DNA of 64,000 nucleotides from Cubamyces lactineus. Its lineage: Eukaryota; Basidiomycota; Agaricomycetes; Polyporales; Polyporaceae. The stretch is taken from positions 360,001-424,000 of the forward strand of contig JACDTU010000005.1 in the NCBI GenBank assembly GCA_022376465.1, in the 5' to 3' direction. Under the pieces are notes generated by a model. That model was not told the origin of the DNA and made no database searches. It saw only the letters and a program-made list of their open reading frames with translations. The position numbers and the translations under genes were made by a program. Below are positions 23,397-36,700 of the stretch, piece after piece (within the stretch, counting starts at the first letter, position 1; each line of letters opens with the position of its first letter).

Positions 23397-25547
23397 GATA
23401 TCTATGAGTCTGGAGAAGACGAAGAGGATGATGGTTGGTTGTGCAGTTGAGCTGAGCAGCGAACCTGTTGTCTGAGAATATCCAGACTGTCCTCCTTGTC
23501 CTTATACACCGTATGTGTCTTGACCGACAATGCATATCCTGAGTCTTCATAGCCCAGACTGGTTGTGTACGCAGCGGCGTATAGAGTGGCGCGACAACAC
23601 CAGCAGTAACTGTAGGAGACCCAGGATACCGATACGGACCATGATTGAGGTTTTGGCGTTGTCGCAACCACTTTGACCGCTTCCGACCGACGGGATGAGC
23701 ATCTCGCCCACCGGAAGTGAGCTAGACAGTGATTGCGGGCGCATACGTGACGCGGCGGACAGTCAGAGACACAGATGGGCGGAAGAGGTGCGTCTCAGGG
23801 AGATCTGTTGCATGCACGCCCTATCAGGATTAGCCGACAAAGAAACCAGGGCTCTCACCGTCGAATGTGGCCCCGCCCTTGTATCCCGCTTTATGTCACG
23901 CTGAAATGTTGTTGCAACATGGCGGGGTAGTCCACAATCGTATGGAGGTAGCCACCGCGTTCATGCGTCTGCATCGTGAAACGTTGATCGCCTGTGGTAT
24001 GCTCGGTAAGAGTGGTTGTGGTGAGCTGGCGCCTCTGTTCGTGACAACGATGCTGAAAAGACTAATGCACCGATATTAGACACCAGTATAGTCGTTGGAA
24101 TCTCACAACGTACGACGTGCGAGAGTAAGTGGATACAGCCACGTCAGCCACATATGCATCGGTATATTGACGACGGAGAGCATAATGCCAGTGCTGGACC
24201 TGAGAGTGCCATCACACGTCCCGGATCGTCGTTCCCGGTGCAAATGCTGGGATATCAACAACATCCCGTGTGCGCTGCGCTCTTCACGTCTGACAAGATC
24301 CGGAGGCTGAACGCCGTTAGTCAGTTGTTGTATCTTGAATATGAAGATAGTAACGTAGCCGTGCATGTGGACACACTGGCAAGCGATGTCTCTTCGGGCC
24401 GCAGCATTTCGTCCCTGAGCGTCCGCGCTGAAGCATGGGTGCGGTGCGCATGCATGAGATCTGAGCCACCTCAATCCGAGCGGTCGTGCCGATGTCCGTT
24501 AAATCCGACGTCTGTAGACAAGAGGTGCCGCTGTCATGACACGACTGGAGATTACGGACTTGCGTCTCGAACCCAGGACGGGTGGCGGTTCAATGATGTA
24601 GACCGCATGACTTGCAGTAAGTATTTCCGGTTGACCGGTGAGAACGTCGCCGACTCTCACCTCCGAAAGGGGACGATCACGACGCACTGGCAACACCACA
24701 CGCTGCGTGTGCAGTGCGGTTTCCGTAGCTCGGCTGTTCGACATAGATTGGGTCAGCTCGGAGTGTCTGAGAGTATCCATAAAAACCGTTAAATACGACT
24801 CATGGATTCGTAAAGCGCATGTTGTTTTGACACCGATAAGCCTACGAACTTGCACAACGGCCATCGTGTTGAAGTTGAAGCGATGCACTGTCGGATCGTG
24901 GATCGTGCCATCGTGGGCGTCAAGAAAGCTGGCGTCAATCCGCCTTTGCGGAGCTCCAATTGCTCTATATGCCGGTTAATGGTTGCTTAGTCCGAACGCC
25001 GCGAGCTCAGTCTTTTCCCGTCTCATTCGATTGTAAGCTGTGGCACATGTAAACGTTCATCGCCTGCCTGATGGGAAGCAATACCCGACCTGAGCTCAAG
25101 GCGGCTTGAGCTGAGATTATCAGCCTATGACTTGCTTACGACCAGCTCGTAAATCCCTGCGGGCCATGCACCCAGCCGGTGTCAAGCTGCACGGATCACC
25201 GAGGGCCGAGACACAGGTAGAGGCGGCTTTTCACATTTGTAGCGTCTCTCCCGGACCCGCGGTACTAGCACTGGCGTCTGAGCATCGTACCTATATGGTC
25301 ACGGGCGAACATAAGTATGCTGACAGAGACGGCGTAAGCGGGCTTGACTCTGTTCACTCTCAATCGTTCACTGACGCTCTCGTGTAGAAACCACTGCGGT
25401 TGTCTATATTGACTCACGCATCCTCAAGTCCGGCAGCTGACTCTCCGTGGTACACTCGTCCTTCAGGCTCGTGTTGAATATCGAGACTCTGATTACTTCG
25501 GTGACTCACAGGTGCTATAACAACCTCAAGACAGGTTTCTTGAGAAG
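23397..25547. other. Gap between carboxypeptidase paralogues, nothing further supported
   Basis: A 212-codon plus frame at 24154-24792 overlaps antisense frames and has no family features. A GGTTCGAGA-like word near 24575 (minus) is not part of a foldable tRNA. Confidence 0.4.
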
Positions 25548-27768
25548 ATGCGCATGCGGTATGCGGTTCTCATACTAGCAGGGATTCTCTCCTCAGCCCA
25601 CTGCGCGCCACACGAGCCTTCCCGAGCAATATTCCTCCAAAGCACGTTCAGTAGCTATGACGAAGGATTGTTCACTCCGATTGGTGACCTATCGTCACTG
25701 TCTCCGTCAGAGTACACGCGCCTCAAACACCCGGCCTTTCCTAGCCACAGCGTCCGCGTCAAACAAACACAGATATGCGAAGGGGAAGCTAGGTGCGTGT
25801 CTGTGTATCTCCCCTATTTGATGACTTTGATGGCTGAGTTATTTTGTAGAGCATACACTGGATACATAGACGTCACCGAGGCGCGCCATCTCTTCTTCTA
25901 CTTTTTTGAGAGCAGGCGGGATCCCGATAGGGACGATGTCATCTATTGGGCAACTGGTGGCCCCGGTGGATCTTCTTCAGTTGGGTTGTTCACCGAGCTC
26001 GGTACGTCTCAGCTGCGTTCTCCAGTGTCTAGGCATAGTAGCGTGAGGATTTGAGTTGACGAAAGTATTGTCATAGGCCCCTGTCGAGCAGTGAGTTCTA
26101 ACAGTACAGAACGCCACCCTTGGTCCTGGAACGAACATGCGAACATCTTCTTCGTCGATCAACCGGTGGATGTCGGCTTCTCCTACGCCGATTATGGGGA
26201 ATCCACAGTAAGTCTTGCTATTGACCAATACGTCGAGAATTTAAACGATCCCCAGTGTTTGGTAGACAACTACCTTGGAGGCCGCTGATGATATAGCTGC
26301 CTTCATGGCGATTTTCTTCGAGCATTTCACCAAGTTCAAGGGAAGAGCTTTGCATCTTGCAGGCGAATCATACGCAGTGAGTCTAGACGGCGTTTACTTC
26401 TTCGTATCGGTTGGGTTGACGGAATGCACCAGGGGCGCTACATCCCTGTATTTGCGTCCATGATATACGAGCGCAACACAGAGTTAGAGGAAGCAGGCGT
26501 AACCCCAATCAACCTAACGTCTATCATGTTAGGTATAGCTCTTTGCATGGTATTGCAAGCAGATCACATCTCACAATTTTGGATTGTTGCGTAGGAAACG
26601 GGTGCACTGACTTCGCAACAATGACGCCCTCATACTACGATGCACAATGTGCGGACCCAACGTTCTCTCCTGTACTGGATATCTCGTACGTTGCATTGTA
26701 CGATGACACGCGTCGGCCGATACTGAAATGAAAGTGTCGTAGTTCATGTGTTAAGATGAAGCAACGCGTAAGCAACGTGGTTCTTCCGAGTCTGACGTTA
26801 TGCTAGACGCCTGCGTCTCAGGTTCGGCGATGCAAGGAGCATCTCGCGGCATCATGTGTCAACAGATTCGACGCCATAGACTGCAAAACGGCCATCTCTT
26901 TCTGTGAAGAGGCTCTGACAGGCTTCTTCACGAGTGAGTTTCTTGTGCGTGCACGAGATAGATCGTTGCTGACGCGGCAGCTTCCGTAGATCATAACGCC
27001 TTCGACCGCTCACGCCTGTGGTAGGTACTTCAAAATCATGGCTTCCTAAGTCTATAATCCCGACCGTGAAATCGTAGCCCAGGCATGGCAAACTTGCAAG
27101 ACTGTTATCCTATCATAAGGTCTGTGACCGGCATCCCAGATCCATGCAAGGTTTACAGTGACAGATTCTGACGTTAATACTTATAGGTACCTTGAAGATT
27201 TCCTGAGCGACAGCCAGACTCAAGAACTACTTGGAGTTGACACGCCAAAGCGCGGCAACTTCTCCTTTGTCTCCTGGAAGGTTGCTCAAGATTTCGAGGA
27301 CTCTATCGATTGGTTCATATCCCCAGCCAAATACTATCTCGCGGCGTTGCTTGAGCGTGGCATCCGCGCCCTTGTATACGTCGGTGACAAGGACTTGAGT
27401 TGCAACTGGGTATGGATTCGACCTTCGTGTCCTCATCCTCGTCACCATGTATGTTCATTGACTGATTGACACCTTTATGCTCACAGATTGGAAATGAGAG
27501 GATGACGCTCGAGTTGGAATGGTCGAAGCAGGAGGAGTACAGGGGCCAACCTCTAAGAGCGTGGACCGTGAACGGGGACGTCGCTGGGAGGACCAGAAGC
27601 GGTGGTGGGCTGACATTCGCGACTATTGCAGGGGCTGGTCATTTCGTACGTGCTTCCTCTGTTATGCGAACTTACCAATGCTGAATCTTAATATACCAGG
27701 CGCCCTATGACAAGCCCCTCGAGTCGTTGGAGCTTGCCAATAGATGGCTATCTGGCGTTGACCTCTGA
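25548..27768 (+). CDS. Secreted S10 serine carboxypeptidase 2, altered substrate-binding motif (13 exons, 496 aa)
   Basis: Exons: 25548-25792, 25850-26001, 26077-26207, 26266-26376, 26433-26532, 26595-26685, 26743-26767, 26822-26933, 26990-27020, 27078-27119, 27187-27409, 27487-27645 and 27700-27768. Eleven of the thirteen exons have the same length as in paralogue 1. A signal peptide starts at MRMRYAVLILAG. The triad is present: GESYA with Ser near 211, KDLSCNW with Asp near 416, and GAGHF with His near 473. The family motif N-G-G-P-G reads T-G-G-P-G (T near 117), so the Asn that contacts the peptide C-terminal carboxylate in yeast CPY is lost. Activity may be changed. The acceptor of exon 8 could also be at 26806. 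Confidence 0.9.
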
Positions 27769-29476
27769 TCGACAATGGGCAACCTTCCCGGTATTGGAAG
27801 AACGTCAATCAGGTATGCAAAGGAATCGGACGGCTAAATACCAAGGCACCCTTTACGCGTAATGTTTACAAACCGTCGGAGCCCTCGCAGCAGCCTCTTG
27901 TGTTGTATCTGCGCGGATGTTGTAGCCTGGCTCGGCGCACTGGTGACATAGTTCCAAGTACAACCGATATTCATAAGAGACTCGAGTTCTTTCACAGTCA
28001 GATCTGGTGTTCGAAGATAATCTCGCATGGATTTACGCTACCTGTTGGTCGTGAAACATGAGTATCAGACGCCAACTAGCACCACGCCAAAGCATATGGG
28101 TCAGTATGGATGGGGGCACTACTACGCCCTTAAACACGACAATCGCCATCGAGGCGCGTTGGGAACTGGTCCGCCATCAAGCAGACAAGCACACCTATAG
28201 CCTTAAGTCACGATGCCGACATGGAAATTGACAGCGACAGGTCCGAAGTAGTCGCCTTGAACAGCCAACTTAGGAGGATCGATAATTGCCCTCTCTCTGC
28301 TGGGATTTGTACGAACTGCATGTCACGATTAATCCCCTCGATCGCTTCGGTATGTCTACAAGAGGAGCGCAACCACGTACATCTGGTCTGCAGCCACTCA
28401 GCGCTCGCTGTAGTGAATCATCGCGCGAGACATGGCCGATTGGGACGCGTCGGGTCGTGACCGTAGCCCACACGTGGCCGTGACGCCACGCGTCTGTTGG
28501 CGGCCTCACGATGCTTGGCCTGAAGCAAGCCTTGGCCCTTGGGAGTTGGAACCACTTGGAGTCCTTGGCAACCGCTCTTGTCTCTGGCGTGAACATCTCG
28601 CACTCTGCACGACTATTCACAACTCTCTCTATTCTGACGGACACGTGGCAGCCTCGTGATTCATGATATTGCAAACAAACTTCCCCGGCTGAGAGACACC
28701 TGGGCAAGCCTGATACTCTACCTTGCCTCGGAGTTTATTGCCAAGCTGTCTCTTCCACTTGATGGCGGTACATAATTGTTGCCAATTCCCTACTTTGGTG
28801 CGTTGAGCGTATCACTCTATTGGAGACGTACACTCACAGCCCCCGGCCTAGTGCCTCGTTACGCGCTTAGATCTCGAGCAGCACGTAGACTTCATCGGAC
28901 CGGACTGTACCTGCAATGCTGCGTATGCGGCACCGTCGGACTCTGCGCATACTCCCTCCAAGTGGAGCGTAAGAGACGTGTGTCATGCCTATCAGCATCA
29001 GTGTCTTCGGTGGGCGTTAGCAGCATTGCGCTGGCCCACAGCAGCGCTCCGCAATTGCTCGGAATGGTACTCGGCGTATCATATGGGAGATTTCGTCGCC
29101 ACCCACACTCGTTCTTTCCTGACATCCTGCAAACTCCACCGCAGGAACAGGGCGCAGTTGATCGCTTCATCTGAGCACACTTTGAAGTATCACATCCGCC
29201 AATCGGATACAACACTGCACTGTGTTGACCACAGCGCTCTTGGTGCGGACATGTAGAAAAGTCAGCCACCGCCAAGGCATCGTACCATGTTTCATGTAGG
29301 ATTCGGGCGGACATTGTCCAACGAGTCGATACCGCCAATCTCGGACTTCGAAACGCTCATACTCACTTCTGATTTAAGGCCTCGACAGACATCTTCTGGC
29401 CGCGTCTGCGCGGAAGTGTCATCTTTCTCAGCGGCGAATTCCAACAGCAACTCGCACAACCGACAAACTTGACGCT
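27769..29476. other. Gap, nothing recognised
   Basis: Only short overlapping open frames on both strands. No splice-consistent gene, repeat or RNA gene seen. Confidence 0.4.
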
Positions 29477-31982
29477 ATGCCGAGCGAGCAGAGTTATTCG
29501 ACTCTCTTCCCCTGGGCCTGTATCGCCCTCGTTCTCTTCGCCATTTGGCGGAGGAATCGTGCACGATACGCTGGCGTCAGAGCTCTTCCGACTCCGGTGA
29601 ATACATTGACTTAGATCTTCTAATGTATAGCATACTCACAGCCTATGCAGGATGGGGCAGAAACGCTCTGGGGACACGAGAGGGCTATCTTCACAGGCAC
29701 GCCCGGCGTCGCCATTAGGCGCTGGTCGCAGGAAATCGGCCTGACATTCCGCATTAAGGCTGCGCTAGGGGTGCGTCGCGACTGTACTATCCGTGCTATC
29801 CATGACTGACGGAGATTTAGGCCAAGGACATCGTACGATTGCATTACTGGGTGATCTTACTGTATACTGATGCTGATTCCAGCTTGTCCTCGGGGATCCT
29901 GGAGGAATCACGCATATCATGCACAGGAGGATCTATGACTATCGTTCGTCGTTCGATGCGCTTCCCTTCATGTAGACGCTGACGATGAGATCCCAGATCA
30001 CAGTGAAGTTGTAAGGCCGCGCGCTGCCCGACTCCTTGGTAAGGGTGTCGGGTGGGTGGAGGGCGAAGAAGAACACAGGCGGCTACGCAATCAGCTGGCG
30101 CCTGCTCTCACGTAAGTTACATTGATTGTGTATCCCGTTGAGGTATTGAAGATGCTCTAGGCGAGAGAATGTAAAGGCAATGTCACATGAAGTTCGGCAT
30201 GGCGTTGCGCAGGTAAGTCTGTTCTTCCTTCGAAGAGTGTCCGGGGATTTGATGCAAGTGAGTTAGGTCATTGATGAACTAACGGCACATGTGGCGACAG
30301 AGGGCGACAAAGAGCCCCTAAATATGGTAGAGTGGATGTCTAAACTTGCGTAAGTCTATCTGAACGTCTAGACATGGAGCTGGCTCAAACCTACGCTTCC
30401 TCAGGTTAAACGTCATTGGCCGTGCAGTACGTACTCTGCCGTCTCATCACATGCGCTGCAGATTAACTTTGTTCAGGCGTTCTCCTTTGACTTCGAGGGT
30501 GGTAATGGCCCAGAGGCCCGAGACATCCTGGATGGCCGTCACCGTGGAGTTGCCATGGCCAAGCGCAAGGCAGCATTCTTTGTAAGCTGGTCAGATCGTG
30601 GGGCGCACGTCCAGATGACCCAAGGTTAACGTTCACAGCTGCTCATGCTTCTCCGCCGCTTTACGTTCTTGAACAAGCTACCGATCCCAATCATCCAAGC
30701 CCAAGGCGCGGCACGAGCCGCCATACACGTGAGCCCGCCCGAGGTTTTCTCCATCCCAACCTTCGCTGACTAAATTGCCGTTAGAGGGGCGTTGCTCGTG
30801 AACTTCTGCGCCGCGACAAGGACATTGGCGCCAAAGACTCATCGAATCACACGGACCTGCTGACGTTGATGTGTAAGTCCTGGCCTATATCGTGATACGG
30901 ACTGAAGCTTATCGATTTTTCTTGTTCCAGTGGACGCCTACAAGACTGGCGAGCTCACACAGCAATTGATGTATGACCAGGTGATGTTTAATGCCTCTTG
31001 TCAAACTCGTCAATGGCTAATATACCAGCAACAGGTGTCTACTTACATGTACGCCAAACATTCTGCAATCACGTTCTATGGCTATCGTACTAAATCTTCG
31101 CAGTGTCGCTGGTCACGAAACAACGTCTCAGACTCTCGCTTTCACGCTCTACGAACTGTCCCGCCACCCTGACAAGCAGCAACGTCTCCGCGAGGAGTTG
31201 GACGAGTTCGTTGGCGAACCAAACTACGACGACTTCAACAATCGCCTGCCATACTTGGACGCCGTCATGAAGGAAGCGTCAGTATTATTCACTTCCACAC
31301 ATATGTTATTTTGAACTTACTCTTGTCATAGTCTTCGTCTGTATCCTGCGTTGCCCTACATGGAGCGTGTTGCGACTAAGGAAGACCTGATTCCTCTGCG
31401 CTATCCCGTCAAGGGTACAGACGGACGTCTCATCACAGAAGTGCCCATCTCGCCTGGCCAGGTTCGAATCGTCATTGCTTTCAAGAGAATGCGAACCGCT
31501 GGCGTTAACACAACCTCTTCTCTTTAGGCCGTCCTGATTCCGATTATAGCTGTGCACAGGATGGACCACGTCTGGAAGGACGCCGATGAGTTCCGACCTG
31601 AGCGATGGCTCGGAGATCTCCCGCCCCGAGAGCAACTCACCTCTGGGTGGGGCAACATGTTGTCCTTCAGTGACGGACCCAGGCACTGCCCTGGTATCCG
31701 CCTGGGTAAGTCATTTCCTGCTGCCCCGATTTCAAACCAACGATGCTCAACGATCGCCCTGGCTAGCCGTTTTCGAATACAAGGTATGCGGAACACCGCC
31801 CGACCCCGACGTATTTGCTAACTGCCGATTGCTAGGTCGTCATGACGAACATAATGAAGAAGTTCTTGATCAAGGATTCCGGATACAACATTCAGTTGGG
31901 AATCTCGTCTAGCCTCCAGTCCTGGGCTGTAGGCCGTGAGGAGGAAGGTCCATGGCTGCCTGTTCGCCTCGAGTTGTTGTAG
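29477..31982 (+). CDS. Cytochrome P450 no. 1 (18 exons, 531 aa)
   Basis: Exons: 29477-29596, 29642-29770, 29821-29832, 29883-29971, 30016-30111, 30161-30212, 30267-30349, 30405-30426, 30477-30581, 30639-30728, 30785-30872, 30931-30980, 31035-31048, 31104-31277, 31332-31461, 31528-31705, 31767-31783 and 31836-31982. An N-terminal membrane anchor (FPWACIALVLFAIW) is followed by a P450 fold. Motifs are VAGHETTS (I-helix, near 318-325), EALR (K-helix ExxR, near 374), RPERW, and FSDGPRHCPG with the heme-ligand Cys near 473. All motifs are intact. It is an ER monooxygenase with unknown substrate. The intron at 29972-30015 is only 44 bases and is the least certain. The UbiA gene lies convergent to it. 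Confidence 0.9.
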
Positions 31983-32704
31983 ACAATGTGCCACTAGTAC
32001 TACTGATCTCGAACTACTAGACGTCCCTGCTTACTATCACATCTGTTGATGTACACCTTTGCTTCGGTAACGCGCAAATGTCTGCGATCGGAGAAGTGCC
32101 TCGTACTGCGTGATGACGCTGGTCCAAAGTTGTGGTCCCAGGCGGTGATGTCTTTGGCTCTTCCTTGTATCTGTCTGGTGAGTGGCACGCCACACTTAGG
32201 TACTGTCAGGACAACGTTTCGGAGAGACCACCGGCCTTTTCTTACGCGCGACAGAATCACACCGATTCTACGTCGGCATTGACATTCCTAGGTGCGCAAA
32301 CATCATATGCCGAACGCCTCCTAGGACGCAGGAAGTCGCTGCGGCTAAGAATAGATTTGTCGTTCAGTCGGCGGCGTATGATGGCCAGTGTGCAGTGGCG
32401 TCGTTCAACTACACTCACAATGCGGTGTGCATGGTAGCTCATGGAGTGGATAGACAGCTATCGCTTGAAGGCCATATCAAACATCTCCTCGTGCCCGGAC
32501 GTGTACTCCGCCGATACAGGGCTAGCTGCGGCCCGGTGGACGGTGGCACTCGGACTGGCATGCAGGCGTCTCACGTATGTCACTTTAGGTTCATATTATT
32601 GGGGCATTCTCCATGCGCTGTAGTGTATCACTTCATACGATTACAAGATGAAACAACAATGTCTGAACGTCTAGCGGCGTAACCCTCTCGAAGATGACCC
32701 ATCT
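31983..32704. other. Convergent gap between P450 no. 1 and UbiA gene
   Basis: 3'-to-3' intergenic DNA with no supported gene. Confidence 0.5.
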
Positions 32705-33756
32705 CTACATTGAAGCCCAAAGTCGCTGCTTAAGCGGCATGATGTGTGCGAACACCAACCAGACCTGTATCGAGTGGATGTCAGCGGAAACGCTTCGTCA
32801 CCTCGGAAGGGAGTCCGACTTACGTTGTACAGAACGTACGATCGCTTATCTGCGTCCGTGTGTCTGAGTAGGTAGTACCTTAGGCCAACGAAAGTTCCGA
32901 GCGCTAGGAACGCCAGCGTCGCCGGCGCTCCGATCTCCCAGTACCATGGCAGGAAGAGCGACCAGGCGCACATGAGGAGCAGCGTGCCCACTCGGGAGAG
33001 TTCCGGTGCCCATATCGGTATCGTAACGCGACCCAGGAGCTTGTCTCCCTCGACGTCGGCGAAATCTTGCGCCTGGATCGTTGTGAATATGAGTGCGCCG
33101 CTGAGGATGCACGCCATGATGGACGTTTGATCGAAGTCGCGAACGGCGCCTACGAATGCCTCCCGTCAGATACAGGACGAAGGCGCGTAATGCGATAGAG
33201 CAGTTGATACTGACCGACAAGCTTGGTCGCGCCGACCTCCAAGCTGACGTAGCCGCCGATATTGCAGAAGTTCTTGCCGATGTAGTGACCGGCGAAGCCG
33301 AGCTCATCGTAGACGAACGTCGTAATGAATAGCGAAAAGGAGGCGAGGGCGACATCAACCCCGTATACCGCGGAGTACGCGATGCACATGCCGACGAGGA
33401 GCCAGCGGAGCATCAGGGCCTGCGATGTGGTGATGCGGCTAGTCGGGATGGGGCGCCATGGTTTGTTGACCGCGTCCTCCTCAGAGCTGCGTGCTTGATT
33501 GGACACATTGCACATCAGCTGGTGGAACCATGTCCAGACGACACCGGACAATAGGTGGACTGGCGAATGCAATGGAGCTGTGGCACAAGCAAAGACGGTC
33601 TTAGGGACGGTGAGCGAAGGTCAGGCTACGTTTAAGAAGGAGAAAGCTCACGATAGGAACGAGGATAGTCTTAATGTCCGCAACGGTGAAGAGGGCTGCG
33701 GTGGTGGTGTGGTAGTGAACTCGTTTGACCTCACGGGCGATGGCCTGGAACAACAT
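32705..33756 (-). CDS. UbiA-family membrane prenyltransferase / terpene cyclase (4 exons, 291 aa)
   Basis: Exons run 33756-33652, 33599-33215, 33149-32824 and 32764-32705. Hydrophobic helices span most of the protein. The first acidic metal-binding motif is NQARSSEED (residues 69-77), followed by AVNKPWRPIP. The second is QDFADVEGD (near 190-198), followed by KLLGRVTIP. These two Asp-rich loops bind Mg-diphosphate in UbiA enzymes. The fungal branch with NKPWRP includes membrane-bound terpene cyclases such as the one for fumagillin, as well as true prenyltransferases. Sequence alone does not tell which this is. It probably acts in the ER or an inner membrane on farnesyl- or geranylgeranyl-diphosphate. 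The first donor-acceptor pair ends in AAG, which is unusual. Confidence 0.85.
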
Positions 33757-36700
33757 GGGGGAAGATTCTGAGAGACCCTGTAGCAGAATGCCCCTTAAGT
33801 TATGGTGTTCATAAACTCTGGGAGGGTGTAACGTTGCGGCATGTTCAGTCGTGAGTCACGCCGCGCTGAATAGTTGCGCTTTCGTTATCGCCTTCAGGGA
33901 TTACTATCAGCGCTGTGTGGCGTCATTGCGACACGCCCACATGAGGATGCCTCCGATATTCTGTTCTATGCGTTGTCAGGACGTCGTGGATATCGGAAGC
34001 AGTGCGTACCGCAGAGTTTGTTGACTGCCAATCTAGGAAACGCGTTGAGAGCGTAAGGTACCAAGCAACGAAGCACCGCACCCATAGGAAGAGCGCTGGA
34101 TCATACATGCCAGAATGGGCTGATGGGGCCCTGTAACGTCTGAGAAATGCCGACGCCGATGCGGAGGCGGACTTCGCTGGTGCTTTGCCTGCGCCTGGAG
34201 CCTTTGTTGATGTAGCTACGGCGGACGGCGTCAAACAAAACCGCAGTGTTAATTCGTCATTGCGCCGCGTAGAGAGAGCATATTGTGATGTGAATATTAT
34301 GCCAACAAGTGTCAATAGCGCGAGGTATGGGTGGTCTGAGGCGACTGGTAGGCCTTGTGAAATCTGTCATCAGCCAAGAGTATGGGCGCTTGCACCGCAT
34401 GAATGCCTAGGTCAAGTTGGTAAGTATTTATCCTTGTTTATCACTCTGGGTGATGGCGGTGCATATTCGCACCCCAAAATCTCTGTTCCTTTCCACCATG
34501 ACCTGGCCTGTTTACTGCACTTTCGACGATGGACTGAATCACATTTGGGCAGCATCTACAAGCTTCCTGATAGCCTCTATCGCAGCCCGGCATCGAGACG
34601 ACGTAGCGACGACTATGAGTCACCGGGCATCCATCCCGCTGGCGTTATTGTCCATGCAGACTGTACTATTACGCAACCTCTCAAGCGACAATCACAGAGA
34701 TCTAGGTATGTATGACAAATATACGCTGCGAGCCGCAGATAGTGGCATCTCTGCTGAGATGTCGCCCGAGGGCAGCATGACTCCAGCAGCATCACCGATC
34801 TAAACCTTCGCGCCACTAAATATATGATCTTCGCGATCCGCCCTCATGGAGTTTGTTTGAAATGTAGATGATGCCAAGGCAGATAAAGCACCTATTCCAG
34901 CGCATTAGCCCCTATTAAGCACCTGTGCGGTCTGCGATGGAGGACGATTGGCGCATCACGGACTGCGATGCCCCGCGCGAATTGCCGACTAATGGTTGGG
35001 CAATGGACCGCCGTGTCTTGGAGTATGGCCAAGGGCACGCCCCGCCTGATCTAATCGGTCTTTGCGTCGTGGTGTATGTGCTGCTGTCATCTCACAATAG
35101 CCGGACGAGATCCTGACATCGGTCAAGAGATCGGCTTCTCCCACGATAGAGAATCACCTATTCCGTAAGTGCCATTCATACCGTAGACATCTCGGGCGCA
35201 CACTGTGAATGAGCTATCCCATGCAGGTTCTATGCGTGTCAAACTCACAGCCTCATCTTGTGAACGCTCCTCATCTTTGCGTAATAATACTCCACTGCTC
35301 TTGGTAGCATATCTGGCATCGCATCGTAAGTCAAAGGCACCTGGGACAAAACATTGACCGCCTGTATCTGTATGTGACAGTGGGAACCGATGAGAAGACC
35401 TGGCCTTCGCCGTGATGTCTGTATCGAGGGGCGATGAAGGAGGAGCTTTGGGGCAATACCAGTCTCCGCTCCATTCGCAATCTTACCTTGTCACTCGGCT
35501 TTCCTCCGCTATCAAGCTTCAGCACGTTTCACCGAGGTCGGAGCGCACTGCATAAACACTCACGTTCTGTCGCCGGAGGAGCTTGTTACAAAACACGCGT
35601 GAAGAGAAATAGTGAGGTAATACTAGGACACGTCTTTCTTGGCGTATAACATCATGCGCTCATGCAACGTGCAATCCGCAGGTCGAAGAAAGGGTTGGAC
35701 CCTGCAAAGGCTCGCGCCCATGTAGCGCGATCTCTGCGCCGCTGTCAAATCCGGTGTTGTATGGATGCGATAGTCGGCTATCGCGACCAGGGTATTGCTC
35801 ATTCCGAGCCCGTTGGCCCGACCCGCGTTGCTCGGACAAGGCCTCGCAGCTGCACTGGGACTTAGCAAATGCGCTTAGACAATGCATACCGCTGGGTTTG
35901 AGAAGGGATACGCCCGAGCACAGCAAAGGCAAACTCCTTCCTTCTTCGGCCACGAATGCAACTGCGGTCGTCACGGCTCTAGGAGCGCCTGCTCTGGTAC
36001 GACAGATCGGCGTCCGGCGAGACGGTGTGAGCGGAGCCATGCTGTGCATGCTCACACGCTCTTCATGGGGGCGGACTTATTCCCGCAGCGCACCCTCGGC
36101 GGCCAAGCGACCCGGAGCGGCCTCTGGGGAAAAAGATGAGAAGCATCAGATCATGGCTGTCGAAGCCGCTCCGACAAGCGCTCCGTACTTCTGGAGCGCT
36201 CATTGAGCAGAACATCGAGGTGCCCCTATGGGCCGTAGTAGTGAGTGCTCACTTCGTCGTGCCCCTATAGCGGTATTTGATGTGGCTTATACGGGGCTGT
36301 AGTCTCTGGCGCCTCTCAGCCTGTATACCCTAGTGTATGCGCAGTACCCAAGAGAAGACCAAGGTATACCTCATGTGGAGAGCCGGGCGAGATCCAGACC
36401 AGCATGGCACTAACACGAGGACTTTCTTTCCGTGACACGTTCTGACCGCGCTGCGCCATATGATACGCCTGCGCGATTGGAGTTCTGATGACAAGAAAAC
36501 GTCATAGGTGAGGAATCCAAACTTCTTTGTTTGAAGGTCTCTTCTTTCACCGATAAGTATAGGCGGTCGTGCAAGAGCCAGAATACTCTGTTGATGTGCG
36601 AATATCATTAGTCAGGCCGTTAGCAAGGCTCGAAGAGTGGTTCAGCTCTCGGAACTTATCCCACGACTCACCGCACGGGTAGTAATAGCGTCCTAAAGGA

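Noticed and set aside
24540..24620. tRNA-like GGTTCGAGA word on the minus strand
   Set aside because: The T-stem does not pair and no acceptor stem or anticodon arm can be drawn.
24154..24792. 212-codon plus-strand frame
   Set aside because: No family features, strong overlap with an antisense frame and no supporting splice sites.
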